Shown: piece by piece, positions 32,801 to 39,477 of the stretch | How the letters are laid out: every line of letters starts with the position of its first letter | Position numbering within the stretch: position 1 is the first letter of the stretch | Assembly: GCF_900105985.1 (NCBI RefSeq) | Contig: NZ_FNUB01000005.1 | Location: forward strand, 1,984,001 to 2,048,000 | From: Tenacibaculum sp. MAR_2010_89 | GTDB lineage: Bacteria > Bacteroidota > Bacteroidia > Flavobacteriales > Flavobacteriaceae | Reading direction: 5' to 3' | Length of the DNA: 64,000 nucleotides | The notes under the pieces: generated by a model | Seen by the model: the letters and a program-made list of their open reading frames with translations, nothing else | What the model was told of the DNA's origin: nothing | Database searches by the model: none | Translations under genes and position numbers: made by a program

Positions 32801-35800
32801 TCAGGAGTAACCAATGCAACAATAGCAGCATTTAACGGAATGACCAATGCTACTATCACAGTAGATAAAGCAATAGATTGTGCTTCCGGAGAGAACATTA
32901 CAGTAGGCTATACATCAGTATCAGCAATACCAGCAGTAGAATATAGTGTAACAGGTATTAACGGAACGGTTTTCGCGACGGTAACTCAAACAGCCCCTGC
33001 AGCAAATCCAGAAGTATTTACAGGATTAGGAACAGGAAGTTATGAGGTTGTAATTTACAATCCAGTAACCGGGTGTAGATTATCAACAGTTCATCAGGTA
33101 GCTGCAGCACCAGTGTTTAATTTAGATATTAATAAGACCAGTGATGTAGTTTGTTTTGGAACATCAACAGGAGAGTTAACATTTGATTTCAGTAGTGGAA
33201 GTCCATATACAGGTCTTTACAACTATCAATTAATGAATACCAACGGAACACCAGCTACAGGAGATGATACGACAGTAGGAGCAGCAGTAGTAGGTGTAAC
33301 AGGAGGAGTATTACAAACTGTAGGAAGTTTAGCAGTAGGAGAATACTATGTAGTAGCAACTATGACAGCAAGTCCATTCTGTCCAGTAACCTCTGCCGTT
33401 GTATCTATAGCTCAACCAACAGCAGGATTAGGAATTACAGCAGTACCAGTAGCGGTAAGTTGTAATGGAGGAAATGACGGAAGCATTACAGCAACAGCTA
33501 CTAACGGATGGGGTGGTTATCAATATAGTTTAACGCCAGTAACAGGAACATCACCAGCGGTTGCATTAGGAAGCAGTAATGTATTTAGTAATTTAGAATC
33601 AGGAAGCTATACAGTAACAGTACGAGATGCTAACGGATGTGAGGTTTCAACAACAGAAACGGTTGTAAATCCAGTAGCCGTAAGTTTTGGATTAACCAAA
33701 GATGATAGTGCATGTAGTGGAAGTACAGGAGGAAGTATCACAGCAACGCCAGCAGGTGGAACAGGAACTTATACATTTGTATTAACCAATACAACTACAA
33801 GTACAGTAGTTCGTACCGAAACAGGAACAGGAGCCTTTACATTTACCAATGTAGCAGCAGGATCTTATTCTGTAACCGTATCAGATAGTAATAGTTGTAG
33901 TGCATCAGCACAAGCGATAACGATGTTACCAAGTTTAGCGTTTACAGTAACTCAAACAAAGAATATAGATTGTAGTGCAAGTCCAGCTGGAGTTGTAGCA
34001 TTAAATATCAGTTCAGGATCAGGAACGTATGAATATGCAGTAACAAATTCAGGAGGAACGGTAGTTGCCCAAACAAGTACAGGAGGAACTACAGTGAATT
34101 TCTCAGCAGCTACAGCAGATACCTATACAGTAGAGGTGTTTGATATGGGAGCTACTCCAACATGTTCAAGTACCACCACGATAGTAATTTTACCAGCGAT
34201 AGAGCCAAACTTTAGTGCGGTTGCGAGTGTAAATGGGATTTGTAATGGAACAAGTACAGGAGAGGTTCAGTTAACAGAGGTAAATAATAGTATTAACCCA
34301 TTAACGTATAGTATAGCACCAGTAGCCGGAACATTTACTGCCGGAACATTAACTTATACGGGCTTACCAGCAGGAAGTTATGTAATTACAGGAACTGGAA
34401 CTAACGGATGTATTTCTACACAGAATGTAACTATTACGGAAAACAATGCAGTAGATGTAAGTGGGGCAGTAGCAGTTGTAGAGTTTGGCTGTACAACAGG
34501 AAACACAACAAACAATGCAACGGTAACGGTAACACCAGGCTCAATCACAGGAGGAACAGGAACCTTTGTACGTTATGTATTTGTATATACCCCAGCAAGT
34601 GGTACACCAGTAACACAAGATAGTTCAAGTGCAAGTTTCACAGCAACGAATGAATCTGGCGGAACAGTAAGTGTAACAGCTTATGATGATAAAGGATGTT
34701 CAGGAGTAACCAATGCAACAATAGCAGCATTTAACGGAATGACCAATGCTACTATTACAGTAGATAAAGCAATAGATTGTGCTTCCGGAGAGAACATTAC
34801 AGTAGGTTATACTTCAGTATCAGCAATACCAGCAGTAGAATATAGTGTAACAGGTATTAACGGAACGGTTTTCGCGACGGTAACTCAAACAGCCCCTGCA
34901 GCAAATCCAGAAGTATTTACAGGATTAGGAACAGGAAGTTATGAGGTTGTAATTTACAATCCAGTAACCGGGTGTAGATTATCAACAGTTCATCAAGTAA
35001 ATGCAGCACCAGTGTTTAATTTAGATATTAATAAGACCAGTGATGTAGTTTGTTTTGGAACATCAACAGGAGAGTTAACATTTGATTTCAGTAGTAGTAG
35101 TCCATATACAGGTCTTTACAACTATCAATTAATGAATACCAACGGAACACCAGCTACAGGAGATGATACGACAGTAGGAGCAGCAGTAGTAGGTGTAACA
35201 GGAGGCGTATTACAAACTGTAGGAAGTTTAGCAGTAGGAGAATACTATGTAGTAGCAACTATGACAGCAAGTCCATTCTGTCCAGTAACCTCTGCCGTTG
35301 TATCTATAGCTCAACCAACAGCAGGATTAGGAATTACAGCAGTACCAGTAGCGGTAAGTTGTAATGGAGGAAATGACGGAAGCATTACAGCAACAGCTAC
35401 TAACGGATGGGGTGGTTATCAATATAGTTTAACGCCAGTAACAGGAACATCACCAGCGGTTGCATTAGGAAGCAGTAATGTATTTAGTAATTTAGAATCA
35501 GGAAGCTATACAGTAACAGTACGAGATGCTAACGGATGTGAGGTTTCAACAACAGAAACGGTTGTAAATCCAGTAGCCGTAAGTTTTGGATTAACCAAAG
35601 ATGATAGTGCATGTAGTGGAAGTACAGGAGGAAGTATCACAGCAACGCCAGCAGGTGGAACAGGAACTTATACATTTGTATTAACCAATACAACTACAAG
35701 TACAGTAGTTCGTACCGAAACAGGAACAGGAGCCTTTACATTTACCAATGTAGCAGCAGGATCTTATTCTGTAACCGTATCAGATAGTAATAGTTGTAGT

Positions 35801-38800
35801 GCATCAGCACAAGCGATAACGATGTTACCAAGTTTAGCGTTTACAGTAACTCAAACAAAGAATATAGATTGTAGTGCAAGTCCAGCTGGAGTTGTAGCAT
35901 TAAATATCAGTTCAGGATCAGGAACGTATGAATATGCAGTAACAAATTCAGGAGGAACGGTAGTTGCCCAAACAAGTACAGGAGGAACTACAGTGAATTT
36001 CTCAGCAGCTACAGCAGATACCTATACAGTAGAGGTGTTTGATATGGGAGCTACTCCAACATGTTCAAGTACCACCACGATAGTAATTTTACCAGCGATA
36101 GAGCCAAACTTTAGTGCGGTTGCGAGTGTAAATGGGATTTGTAATGGAACAAGTACAGGAGAGGTTCAGTTAACAGAGGTAAATAATAGTATTAACCCAT
36201 TAACGTATAGTATAGCCCCAGTAGCTGGAACATTTACTGCCGGAACATTAACTTATACGGGCTTACCAGCAGGAAATTATGTAATTACAGGAACTGGAAC
36301 TAACGGATGTATTTCTACACAGAATGTAACTATTACGGAAAACAATGCAGTAGATGTAAGTGGGGCAGTAGCAGTTGTAGAGTTTGGGTGTACAACAGAT
36401 AATGTAACAAACAATGCAACGGTAATGGTAACACCGGGATCAATCACAGGAGGAACAGGAACCTTTGTACGTTATGTATTTGTATATGATAATGGAACAC
36501 CAGCAAACTTATCTGATGATATTACACAAGATGATTCAAGTACAATTTTTACTGTTACTAATATAGCAGGTGGAAATGTATCAGTAACAGCTTATGATGA
36601 TAAAGGATGTACTGGAGTAACAAATGCTGCAATAGCAGTATTTAACGGAATGACAAATGCTACTATTACAGTAGATAAAGCAATAGATTGTGCTTCAGGA
36701 GAGAACATTACTGTAGGCTATACTTCAGTATCAGCAATACCAACAGTAGAATATAGTGTAACAGGTATTAACGGAACGGTTTTCGCGACGGTAACTCAAA
36801 CAGCCCCTGCAGCAAATCCAGAAGTATTTACAGGATTAGGAACAGGAAGTTATGAGGTTGTAATTTACAATCCAGTAACCGGGTGTAGATTATCAACAGT
36901 TCATCAGGTAGCTGCAGCACCAGTGTTTAATTTAGATATCAATAAGACCAGTGATGTAGTTTGTTTTGGAACATCAACAGGAGAGTTTACTTTTGATTTC
37001 AGTAGTAGTAGTCCATACGCAGGAACGTACAACTATGAAGTTTTTAATTCAGGAGGAGTAACAACAGGAGTAACAGGAACAGGAACAGGGTTAACCACAA
37101 TAGGAAGTTTAGCTGTAGGAGAATATTATGTAGAAGTAACTATGACAGCAAGTCCATTCTGTCCTGTGACATCTGCACCAGTAACAATAACACAACCAAC
37201 AGGTGGTTTAGGTATAACAGCAACGCCTACCCTTATTAGTTGTGTAGGACCTAATACCGGTCAAGTTATATTGAGCGCAACAGGAGGTTGGGGTAATTTT
37301 GATTACGAATTAGTAAATACAACAACTGGGATTACAATACAAAGTTTTGATACAAATAATGTTATTATAGGATTAAATGCTGGGCAATATTCAGCAACGG
37401 TTAGAGATCTTAATAATTGTAGAGAAACTATAATGTTTGAATTATTTGATCCTACTCCGATAACAGCGAGTTATAATGTTAATAATAATTTATGTATAGG
37501 AGAACAAACAGCTACAATAACGTTAACTAATACAACAGGTGGTCAAGGAGCAATTCCAGTATATACTTATACATTAACCTATCCAGATGGTACAACTTCT
37601 GCTAGTCAGACAAGTACTATGTTTACAAACTTAAAAGCTGGTGATTATGTAGTTAATATATACGATGAGTATTCTTGTCAAAGTTCACCTATAAATATTC
37701 AAATAACTGACCCTACTAAAGTAGTAGCTCAAGCGGGTGTTACTACCGCAATAACTTGTGATAGAAACTTAGCTACTGTTGTGGTAACTGGTCAAGGAGG
37801 AACAGGAGCATATACTTATAGTGTTGATGGTGTCAATTTTGTACCGAGTAATCTTTTTGGTGTAGTAGCAGGTAAACATCAGTTCTATGTTAGAGACGCT
37901 AACGGATGTACTTCTGATCCATTTACTTTAGTAACTGTTGATCCTTATGAAGAGTTAGTTTCTAGTCTAAGGGTAATTACAGGATTTGTTACTTGTAATG
38001 GAGATAATAATGGAGTTTTATCAGCTATAACTACTGGTGGTTTAGGTAATTATGAGTACCAATTATTAGATCCTTCTAACACTATTATAAGACCAACTCA
38101 AGCATCTAATATGTTCTCAGGTTTAGTTGCAGGTAATTATAAGATTAGAGTTTTTAGTACAAATGCAGATGGAGATGTTTGTCAAATAGATACAGGAGTA
38201 CATGAAATAACTGAACCAGATGCTTTACAATTAAGTGAAACTCATACAAATGTTAATTGTAACGGAGGAAGCGATGGTACTATTACAGTTAATGCATTAG
38301 GAGGTAATTCTGGATATGAGTATAATATAAGTTCAGAGCCACCAAATAAATTTGTTAAAACTAACGTTTTTGAAAATTTAGCACCAGGTACTTATACAAT
38401 AACTGTTAAAGATAGAGTAGGATGTTATGATACTATTGAAGTAGAAATTTTAACTCCAACACCTTTAGCTGTAAGGTTAGTAGATGTAACTCAACAAGTT
38501 TGTATAGCAGACCCAACACCAGTAATAAGGATTGAAGCTACTGGAGGAGGTATTTTACCAGGTTCAGCAACTTATATTGTAAGTATTAATGGAATTGATT
38601 TACCAGGAAGATATAATGAAGGTATAATCGTTTTAGGAGCTTCTGAAGGTATTGAAGCAAATAAAAAATATGGAATTTCTGTTAGAAATAGTAATGATGT
38701 ATGTAGTCCAGAATCTTTACCTTTAATAGAAACTGTAAGACCTATAGATTTACAATTACAAGTTAATTTAGAATATACTTGTCCTGTAGGAAATGTAATT

Positions 38801-39475
38801 ACAGCAATGGTACAAGATGAGTATAAAGACGCAGTAGTATATTCATTATTAGATTCTGGAGCACTAGTTTCTTCTAATGATACTGGTATCTTTACGAATG
38901 TAGCACCAAGTAGTAATTATACAGTTACAGTAGAACACGCTGTGAGTTCATGCCCAGTTACACTTAATGTAGATGAAGTATTAGATATTCAAGAGTTAGT
39001 ATTAACAATAGATGATTCTCAGAAAAACAAGTTAATAGCAAATGCTAGTTTTGGTTTACCACCTTATGAGTATAGCATTGACGATGGAGAATTTAGTTCT
39101 GAAAACGAGTTTACTATTTTTGAAACTAGAGAATACAAAATTAAAGTTAGAGATAGTAGAGGATGTGAAACTGAGTTAACAATTGAAGGAGTTTATATTA
39201 CTATTGAAGTACCTAATATTTTTACACCAGATGGAGATGGAGTAAACGATTATTGGTATCCTTTAGAAGTAGAAACATATCATGAATTAAGAGTGTTTAT
39301 TTATGATAGATATGCTAGAAAAATAACTACTTTTAATGGTGTTCAAGCTCAAGGTTGGGATGGTACATATGATGGGAAAGAATTACCATCAGGAGATTAC
39401 TGGTATACTATATATTTTAAAGAGTTATCAGGTCAAGAAAGAAAAATAATGGGTCACTTTACATTATATAGATAA
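17894..39475 (+). CDS. sprB: Giant SprB-like gliding adhesin, T9SS type B cargo
   Basis: A 7193-residue surface protein, somewhat longer than F. johnsoniae SprB (about 6500). A signal peptide (1-20) is followed by a non-repetitive N-terminal region and a DUF11-like domain (about 450-560). From about residue 810 a long series of SprB modules begins, each about 80-90 residues with a Cys-containing start (SCNGGxDGxI) and a GxYxVxVxDxxGC end. An extra jelly-roll-like domain lies at about 1480-1640 (NGGFETHPF, EIWRSGFNG). Two arrays of long near-identical repeats occupy about 1660-3513 and 4168-6436. A proline run (six Pro) lies near 3740. The C-terminal ~87 residues, starting VPNIFTPDGDGVNDYWYPLE, are a type B T9SS sorting domain. 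By analogy it is the motile adhesin moved along the surface by the gliding motor. Confidence 0.93.
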   Translation: MKKIVLILIAFISFITNSYSQDKNAKRVRNYIENNRKKVILKESAVRLRPDKAFTQRLAAGGVNVRGNMTFIANSIVNREYVTTYTRSSRRSWIWNAACGFWYRDYTYTVSGTTLDANDNFPSALTLYALTSTDGCGINYYSNINNLNNGQQNMQYIDVDDADGITGSGSTFSSSKSTLTLPSCSRVVYAGLYWAAIYPYETWAGQETRSSSFNTIKFKLPSGDYETVTGEVIYDDGSATQKPYVCFKDITTEVAAQANANGDYYAADIKAVTGTDTNGLGGAGGWTMVIIYENQNESSKNISIFDGFQTIDGSNDVDVTYSGFKTIPAGPVRAEFIVGALEGDDGIGGDQFQIEDNTNTYVDISNAVNPANNFFNGSISRNAAITTTRTPSSTNTLGFDVDILSISGSTNPSNSIIGNGDTTADVRFTTSGDVYWPFLNAMSIEIIEPKIQMIKTIEDSAGNDISGTSLALGAELWYNVSFQNVGTDNALNTEFVDILPKNVDLIVADITLPAGIDRNDPTQFQYEPPALANGFRGKITINIPDSMVEENGAKYDIRFKVQVVSDCNQLRDVCSNRIENQAFANYDSDRGGTPRTLNEPSFAGIDACNFGVVGTSNFLADTSGCTFERDEILCGANLTLTAGSGFASYEWRDAGGTIIGTTQSIVVTATGTYTVRKTAPVGCIDATETINVIPYNSEPNPLIPFADRMLTCPNDGSDLAEIFLCGTGSSRSINLPFDPASATTVKWYKLDETSCPDVTTVGCANVNTSCTWNEIGSAFNQSIADEGEYRVDVLYDGRCPNTYYFNVFKATLTPDIIKQDITCGNDGQIVINGIPAGYQYRLTGPSGYDVGFQNSNTFSGLTNAGDYNLQIRINNPTAASCTYDFGPINIQNNDITIDVTPTHIVCSGDIGKIRVQVNNVPGQYTYTLLQGATTIGTQGPINSNDYTFDVTTGGAYQVRVTTADCSITENVTINQAPDLTLTAANTKNISCTGGSSDGIITLSGSGGTLTTGSQYSYAVWTDKGTDLYTAISDIPAGAYFSSNTYSVTNGNEGTYRFVIIDSNNCYTISNPITISVEAPLAFNHTATDISCTGQVDGSINVSVNGSNQGYLVEYSIDGGSNWDTSGNFTGLAVNTYTIDIRASKPSYLCTYSIANVQIEDKTPIVSSASLTQDYTCTTFGQITFVAATGGTPTFTYGINGVYNTDLVYNNLTEGTYAITVRDSNNCVLTLPSITIDPLPVIPVFTNSVAYNCDGTGNITLTPPATPTLTYSYSLDGGTAQTSNVFNNVATGAHTITVTAPRACPRNVVVNVASNQEFRGSILGSADSVCHGSDNGSITIFAENFTGASYEYSTDGGTTWREAVDNPYKIVGLANGSYNIFIRENDGVVNCQVDLGSATVNEPPALTLTASVDNPPSCVGAGATLTFTAVGGVPPYEYSIDGFATWQSSPVFPNVPPSATPYIANVRDSRNCDECGCSVDPFQNGGFETHPFTISTYRIVNEDDVPGWDTTASDNRIEIWRSGFNGVPASEGEYFLELNANVSSSLYQEYCTKPGDVITWSVDHRGRAGTDVATVRIGGDLATAGVQETMSDGTSAWGSYSGTYTVPAGQTTTIIAFEAVSTATGSLSVGNFIDNVDIAINKVGCTPVTVNVNPPRTIDFTAVPTTCFNGSNGQIDITVNDGNGDYQFILNGGSAQTPTPTTSNTYTFSGLSAGTYTVDVVDGAGCNGVQQSITINGQLTGTAATTNVTCNDGSLTITPQGGDGTYTYAVIANGSGATPVYGATATFPITTSGDYDFFIRDGSGCNYSSTINVGQTTNPSFTTTATQISCNGGTGSINVSISDGIAPYTINFNGTNTTQSGSTILYDTLAPGTYSVQVTDANGCTQTPVNVTINALTTVSSTASVTQDYTCTTLGQITFTAATGGTGPYTYGVDGVYNSALVYNNLTEGSYVLTVRDNNGCTQSVGTLTIDPLPVIPAFTNSVAYNCDGTGNVTLTAPATPVLTYTYSLDGGTTTQASNVFNNLAVGTHTVTVNAPRACPRNFVVTVAAGQAFGGSVTGSTDVTCNGGTDGTITIEAVNFTTSYQYSTDGGTNWVTTTNAATTITGLDNISYTIQIRPDASSLAACTVSLPAVTLNEPTVVGSSAAITKVITCSTPTGATIEVTGTGGTPGYTYSIDNGGSFQASSTFTGLTAGNYNAVVRDSNNCDSPAFAITVAPALGLTFTAVPTTCFNGSNGEIVVTVAAGGNGNNQFIINGGSPQTPTPATSNTYTFSGLSAGTYTIDVIDGAGCSGTQQSVTINDQLTGTAATTNVTCNDGSLTITPQGGDGTYTYAVIANGSGATPVYGVTATFPITTSGDYDFFIRDGSGCNYSSTINVGQTTNPSFTTTATQISCNGGTGSINVSISDGIAPYTINFNGTNTTQSGSTILYDTLAPGTYSVQVTDANGCTQTPVNVTINALTTVSSTASVTQDYTCTTLGQITFTAATGGTGPYTYGVDGVYNSALVYNNLTEGSYVLTVRDNNGCTQSVGTLTIDPLPVIPAFTNSVAYNCDGTGNVTLTAPATPVLTYTYSLDGGTTTQASNVFNNLAVGTHTVTVNAPRACPRNFVVTVAAGQAFGGSVTGSTDVTCNGGTDGTITIEAVNFTTSYQYSTDGGTNWVTTTNAATTITGLDNISYTIQIRPDASSLAACTVSLPAVTLNEPTVVGSSAAITKVITCSTPTGATIEVTGTGGTPGYTYSIDNGGSFQASSTFTGLTAGNYNAVVRDSNNCDSPAFAITVAPALGLTFTAVPTTCFNGSNGEIVVTVAAGGNGNNQFIINGGSPQTPTPATSNTYTFSGLSAGTYTIDVIDGAGCSGTQQSVTINDQLTGTAATTNVTCNDGSLTITPQGGDGTYTYAVIANGSGATPVYGATATFPITTSGDYDFFIRDGSGCNYSSTINVGQTTNPSFTTTATQISCNGGTGSINVSISDGIAPYTINFNGTNTTQSGSTILYDTLAPGTYSVQVTDANGCTQTPVNVTINALTTVSSTASVTQDYTCTTLGQITFTAATGGTGPYTYGVDGVYNSALVYNNLTEGSYVLTVRDNNGCTQSVGTLTIDPLPVIPAFTNSVAYNCDGTGNVTLTAPATPVLTYTYSLDGGTTTQASNVFNNLAVGTHTVTVNAPRACPRNFVVTVAAGQAFGGSVTGSTDVTCNGGTDGTITIEAVNFTTSYQYSTDGGTNWVTTTNAATTITGLDNISYTIQIRPDASSLAACTVSLPAVTLNEPTVVGSSAAITKVITCSTPTGATIEVTGTGGTPGYTYSIDNGGSFQASSTFTGLTAGNYNAVVRDSNNCDSPAFAITVAPALGLTFTAVPTTCFNGSNGEIVVTVAAGGNGNNQFIINGGSPQTPTPATSNTYTFSGLSAGTYTIDVIDGAGCSGTQQSVTINDQLTGTAATTNVTCNDGSLTITPQGGDGTYTYAIIANGSGATPVYGATATFPITASGDYDFFIRDGSGCNYSSTINVGQTTNPSFTLSLPNTTPECFGEQETVNVAIANGTAPYTINITNGGSVNTTTTTNSLTSSFSGLTAGTYTVSITDGNTCSPANQTITIIELPELTATLNGRLPATCVNFEVDNSAYGFEYDLSGTTLPSAPYVLQLRRLNGTWTADHTENVFLGIDPGTVVNPAMRIVDGGGTVICMKTLPQFITPFLVDGLIVNPVANPGSCASGFSVTVEAVGGVGPFQFAISNTTGTWYNADATSPPPPPPAPVPSQDRTYTFTGLTPGLTYVFYVKDTNENAGGAIPGDASDDCIKQNNEDVYADFTPSIPITTAVNSNQCNGASNGEITFTIDTSSPDISSPFTWTLFKRNASNVGVAVTTPPYSGISHSYTGTSTTVTASGLDAGSYYIEVTSGACSWGSLDTLIQEGDPITGNVIKGNDISCSQNGTVNITNVIGGFPGYTYALNITNATGITTPTSSTSINIPYANVTDKTLPVTVEVTATDTNGCSAVIGNVSLSVSQLPVINSVTSNSCGTNNTITVDMASGLAPYQYSIDNGTTYTAATSTDPYTFNNVTEGNHTVIVRDANGCESATQAVTIHPDIDFNLVVSQNLNCTPGQAQVTVNVTSGSGGTYNYTILGVGATANPPITAGSFATNSTTHNVTTSGTYEVTITDASSTCSIARQVVVAPAIAPSFTATASVNDICNGASTGEIQLTEVNNSINPLTYSIAPVAGTFTAGTLTYTGLPAGSYVITGTGTNGCISTQNVTITENNAVDVSGAVAVVEFGCTTGNTTNNATVTVTPGSITGGTGTFVRYVFVYTPVSGTPVTQDSSSASFTATNESGGTVSVTAYDDKGCSGVTNATIAAFNGMTNATITVDKAIDCASGENITVGYTSVSAIPVVEYSVTGINGTVFATVTQTAPAANPEVFTGLGTGSYEVVIYNPVTGCRLSTVHQVAAAPVFNLDINKTSDVVCFGTSTGELTFDFSSGSPYTGLYNYQLMNTNGTPATGDDTTVGAAVVGVTGGVLQTVGSLAVGEYYVVVTMTASPFCPVTSAVVSIAQPTAGLGITAVPVAVSCNGGNDGSITATATNGWGGYQYSLTPVTGTSPAVALGNSNVFSNLESGSYTVTVRDANGCEVSTTETVVNPVAVSFGLTKDDSACNSSTGGSITATPAGGTGTYTFVLTNTTTSTVVRTETGTGAFTFTNVAAGSYSVTVSDSNSCSASAQAITMLPSLAFTVTQTKNIDCSASPAGVVALNITSGSGTYEYAVTNSGGTVVAQTSTGGTTVNFSAATADTYTVEVFDMGATPTCSSTTTIVILPAIEPNFSAVASVNGICNGTSTGEIQLTEVNNSINPLTYSIAPVAGTFTAGTLTYTGLPAGSYVITGTGTNGCISTQNVTITENNAVDVSGAVAVVEFGCTTGNTTNNATVTVTPGSITGGTGTFVRYVFVYTPVSGTPVTQDSSSASFTATNESGGTVSVTAYDDKGCSGVTNATIAAFNGMTNATITVDKAIDCASGENITVGYTSVSAIPAVEYSVTGINGTVFATVTQTAPAANPEVFTGLGTGSYEVVIYNPVTGCRLSTVHQVAAAPVFNLDINKTSDVVCFGTSTGELTFDFSSGSPYTGLYNYQLMNTNGTPATGDDTTVGAAVVGVTGGVLQTVGSLAVGEYYVVATMTASPFCPVTSAVVSIAQPTAGLGITAVPVAVSCNGGNDGSITATATNGWGGYQYSLTPVTGTSPAVALGSSNVFSNLESGSYTVTVRDANGCEVSTTETVVNPVAVSFGLTKDDSACSGSTGGSITATPAGGTGTYTFVLTNTTTSTVVRTETGTGAFTFTNVAAGSYSVTVSDSNSCSASAQAITMLPSLAFTVTQTKNIDCSASPAGVVALNISSGSGTYEYAVTNSGGTVVAQTSTGGTTVNFSAATADTYTVEVFDMGATPTCSSTTTIVILPAIEPNFSAVASVNGICNGTSTGEVQLTEVNNSINPLTYSIAPVAGTFTAGTLTYTGLPAGSYVITGTGTNGCISTQNVTITENNAVDVSGAVAVVEFGCTTGNTTNNATVTVTPGSITGGTGTFVRYVFVYTPASGTPVTQDSSSASFTATNESGGTVSVTAYDDKGCSGVTNATIAAFNGMTNATITVDKAIDCASGENITVGYTSVSAIPAVEYSVTGINGTVFATVTQTAPAANPEVFTGLGTGSYEVVIYNPVTGCRLSTVHQVNAAPVFNLDINKTSDVVCFGTSTGELTFDFSSSSPYTGLYNYQLMNTNGTPATGDDTTVGAAVVGVTGGVLQTVGSLAVGEYYVVATMTASPFCPVTSAVVSIAQPTAGLGITAVPVAVSCNGGNDGSITATATNGWGGYQYSLTPVTGTSPAVALGSSNVFSNLESGSYTVTVRDANGCEVSTTETVVNPVAVSFGLTKDDSACSGSTGGSITATPAGGTGTYTFVLTNTTTSTVVRTETGTGAFTFTNVAAGSYSVTVSDSNSCSASAQAITMLPSLAFTVTQTKNIDCSASPAGVVALNISSGSGTYEYAVTNSGGTVVAQTSTGGTTVNFSAATADTYTVEVFDMGATPTCSSTTTIVILPAIEPNFSAVASVNGICNGTSTGEVQLTEVNNSINPLTYSIAPVAGTFTAGTLTYTGLPAGNYVITGTGTNGCISTQNVTITENNAVDVSGAVAVVEFGCTTDNVTNNATVMVTPGSITGGTGTFVRYVFVYDNGTPANLSDDITQDDSSTIFTVTNIAGGNVSVTAYDDKGCTGVTNAAIAVFNGMTNATITVDKAIDCASGENITVGYTSVSAIPTVEYSVTGINGTVFATVTQTAPAANPEVFTGLGTGSYEVVIYNPVTGCRLSTVHQVAAAPVFNLDINKTSDVVCFGTSTGEFTFDFSSSSPYAGTYNYEVFNSGGVTTGVTGTGTGLTTIGSLAVGEYYVEVTMTASPFCPVTSAPVTITQPTGGLGITATPTLISCVGPNTGQVILSATGGWGNFDYELVNTTTGITIQSFDTNNVIIGLNAGQYSATVRDLNNCRETIMFELFDPTPITASYNVNNNLCIGEQTATITLTNTTGGQGAIPVYTYTLTYPDGTTSASQTSTMFTNLKAGDYVVNIYDEYSCQSSPINIQITDPTKVVAQAGVTTAITCDRNLATVVVTGQGGTGAYTYSVDGVNFVPSNLFGVVAGKHQFYVRDANGCTSDPFTLVTVDPYEELVSSLRVITGFVTCNGDNNGVLSAITTGGLGNYEYQLLDPSNTIIRPTQASNMFSGLVAGNYKIRVFSTNADGDVCQIDTGVHEITEPDALQLSETHTNVNCNGGSDGTITVNALGGNSGYEYNISSEPPNKFVKTNVFENLAPGTYTITVKDRVGCYDTIEVEILTPTPLAVRLVDVTQQVCIADPTPVIRIEATGGGILPGSATYIVSINGIDLPGRYNEGIIVLGASEGIEANKKYGISVRNSNDVCSPESLPLIETVRPIDLQLQVNLEYTCPVGNVITAMVQDEYKDAVVYSLLDSGALVSSNDTGIFTNVAPSSNYTVTVEHAVSSCPVTLNVDEVLDIQELVLTIDDSQKNKLIANASFGLPPYEYSIDDGEFSSENEFTIFETREYKIKVRDSRGCETELTIEGVYITIEVPNIFTPDGDGVNDYWYPLEVETYHELRVFIYDRYARKITTFNGVQAQGWDGTYDGKELPSGDYWYTIYFKELSGQERKIMGHFTLYR
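22871..28430 (+). repeat. sprB long tandem repeat family A (1692 bp, 564 aa)
   Basis: Copies at 22871-24559, 24560-26251 and 26252-27943, plus a partial copy at 27944-28430. Spacing measured on several anchors is exactly 1692 bp between copies 2, 3 and 4; copy 1 is one codon shorter (1689 bp). Each unit holds about six SprB modules in the same order. Copies are near-identical in DNA, including third positions, with scattered single changes, such as a Val for Ala in copy 2 near 24930. All junctions stay in frame. Confidence 0.95.
30397..37200 (+). repeat. sprB long tandem repeat family B (1899 bp, 633 aa)
   Basis: Copies at 30397-32295, 32296-34194 and 34195-36093, and a fourth that diverges in places, from 36094 to about 37200. 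Anchors are spaced by exactly 1899 bp (for example the ATG triplets at 30610, 32509, 34408 and 36307). Copies 1-3 are near-identical in DNA. Copy 4 shares several stretches exactly but has replaced segments, around 36490-36590 and 37015-37110. Confidence 0.95.
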
Positions 39476-39477
39476 GG

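Noticed and set aside
30610..34623. Three near-identical 71-residue open frames (30610, 32509, 34408) in another frame of sprB
   Set aside because: They repeat at the exact 1899-bp period of the family B array, carry low-complexity Cys/Asn/Tyr-rich sequence, and exist only because the sprB repeats are copied.
22871..37200. Direct repeats considered as a CRISPR array or mobile element
   Set aside because: Repeat units are 1.7-1.9 kb, contiguous, in frame and coding for SprB modules. There are no short spaced repeats, inverted ends or transposase genes.
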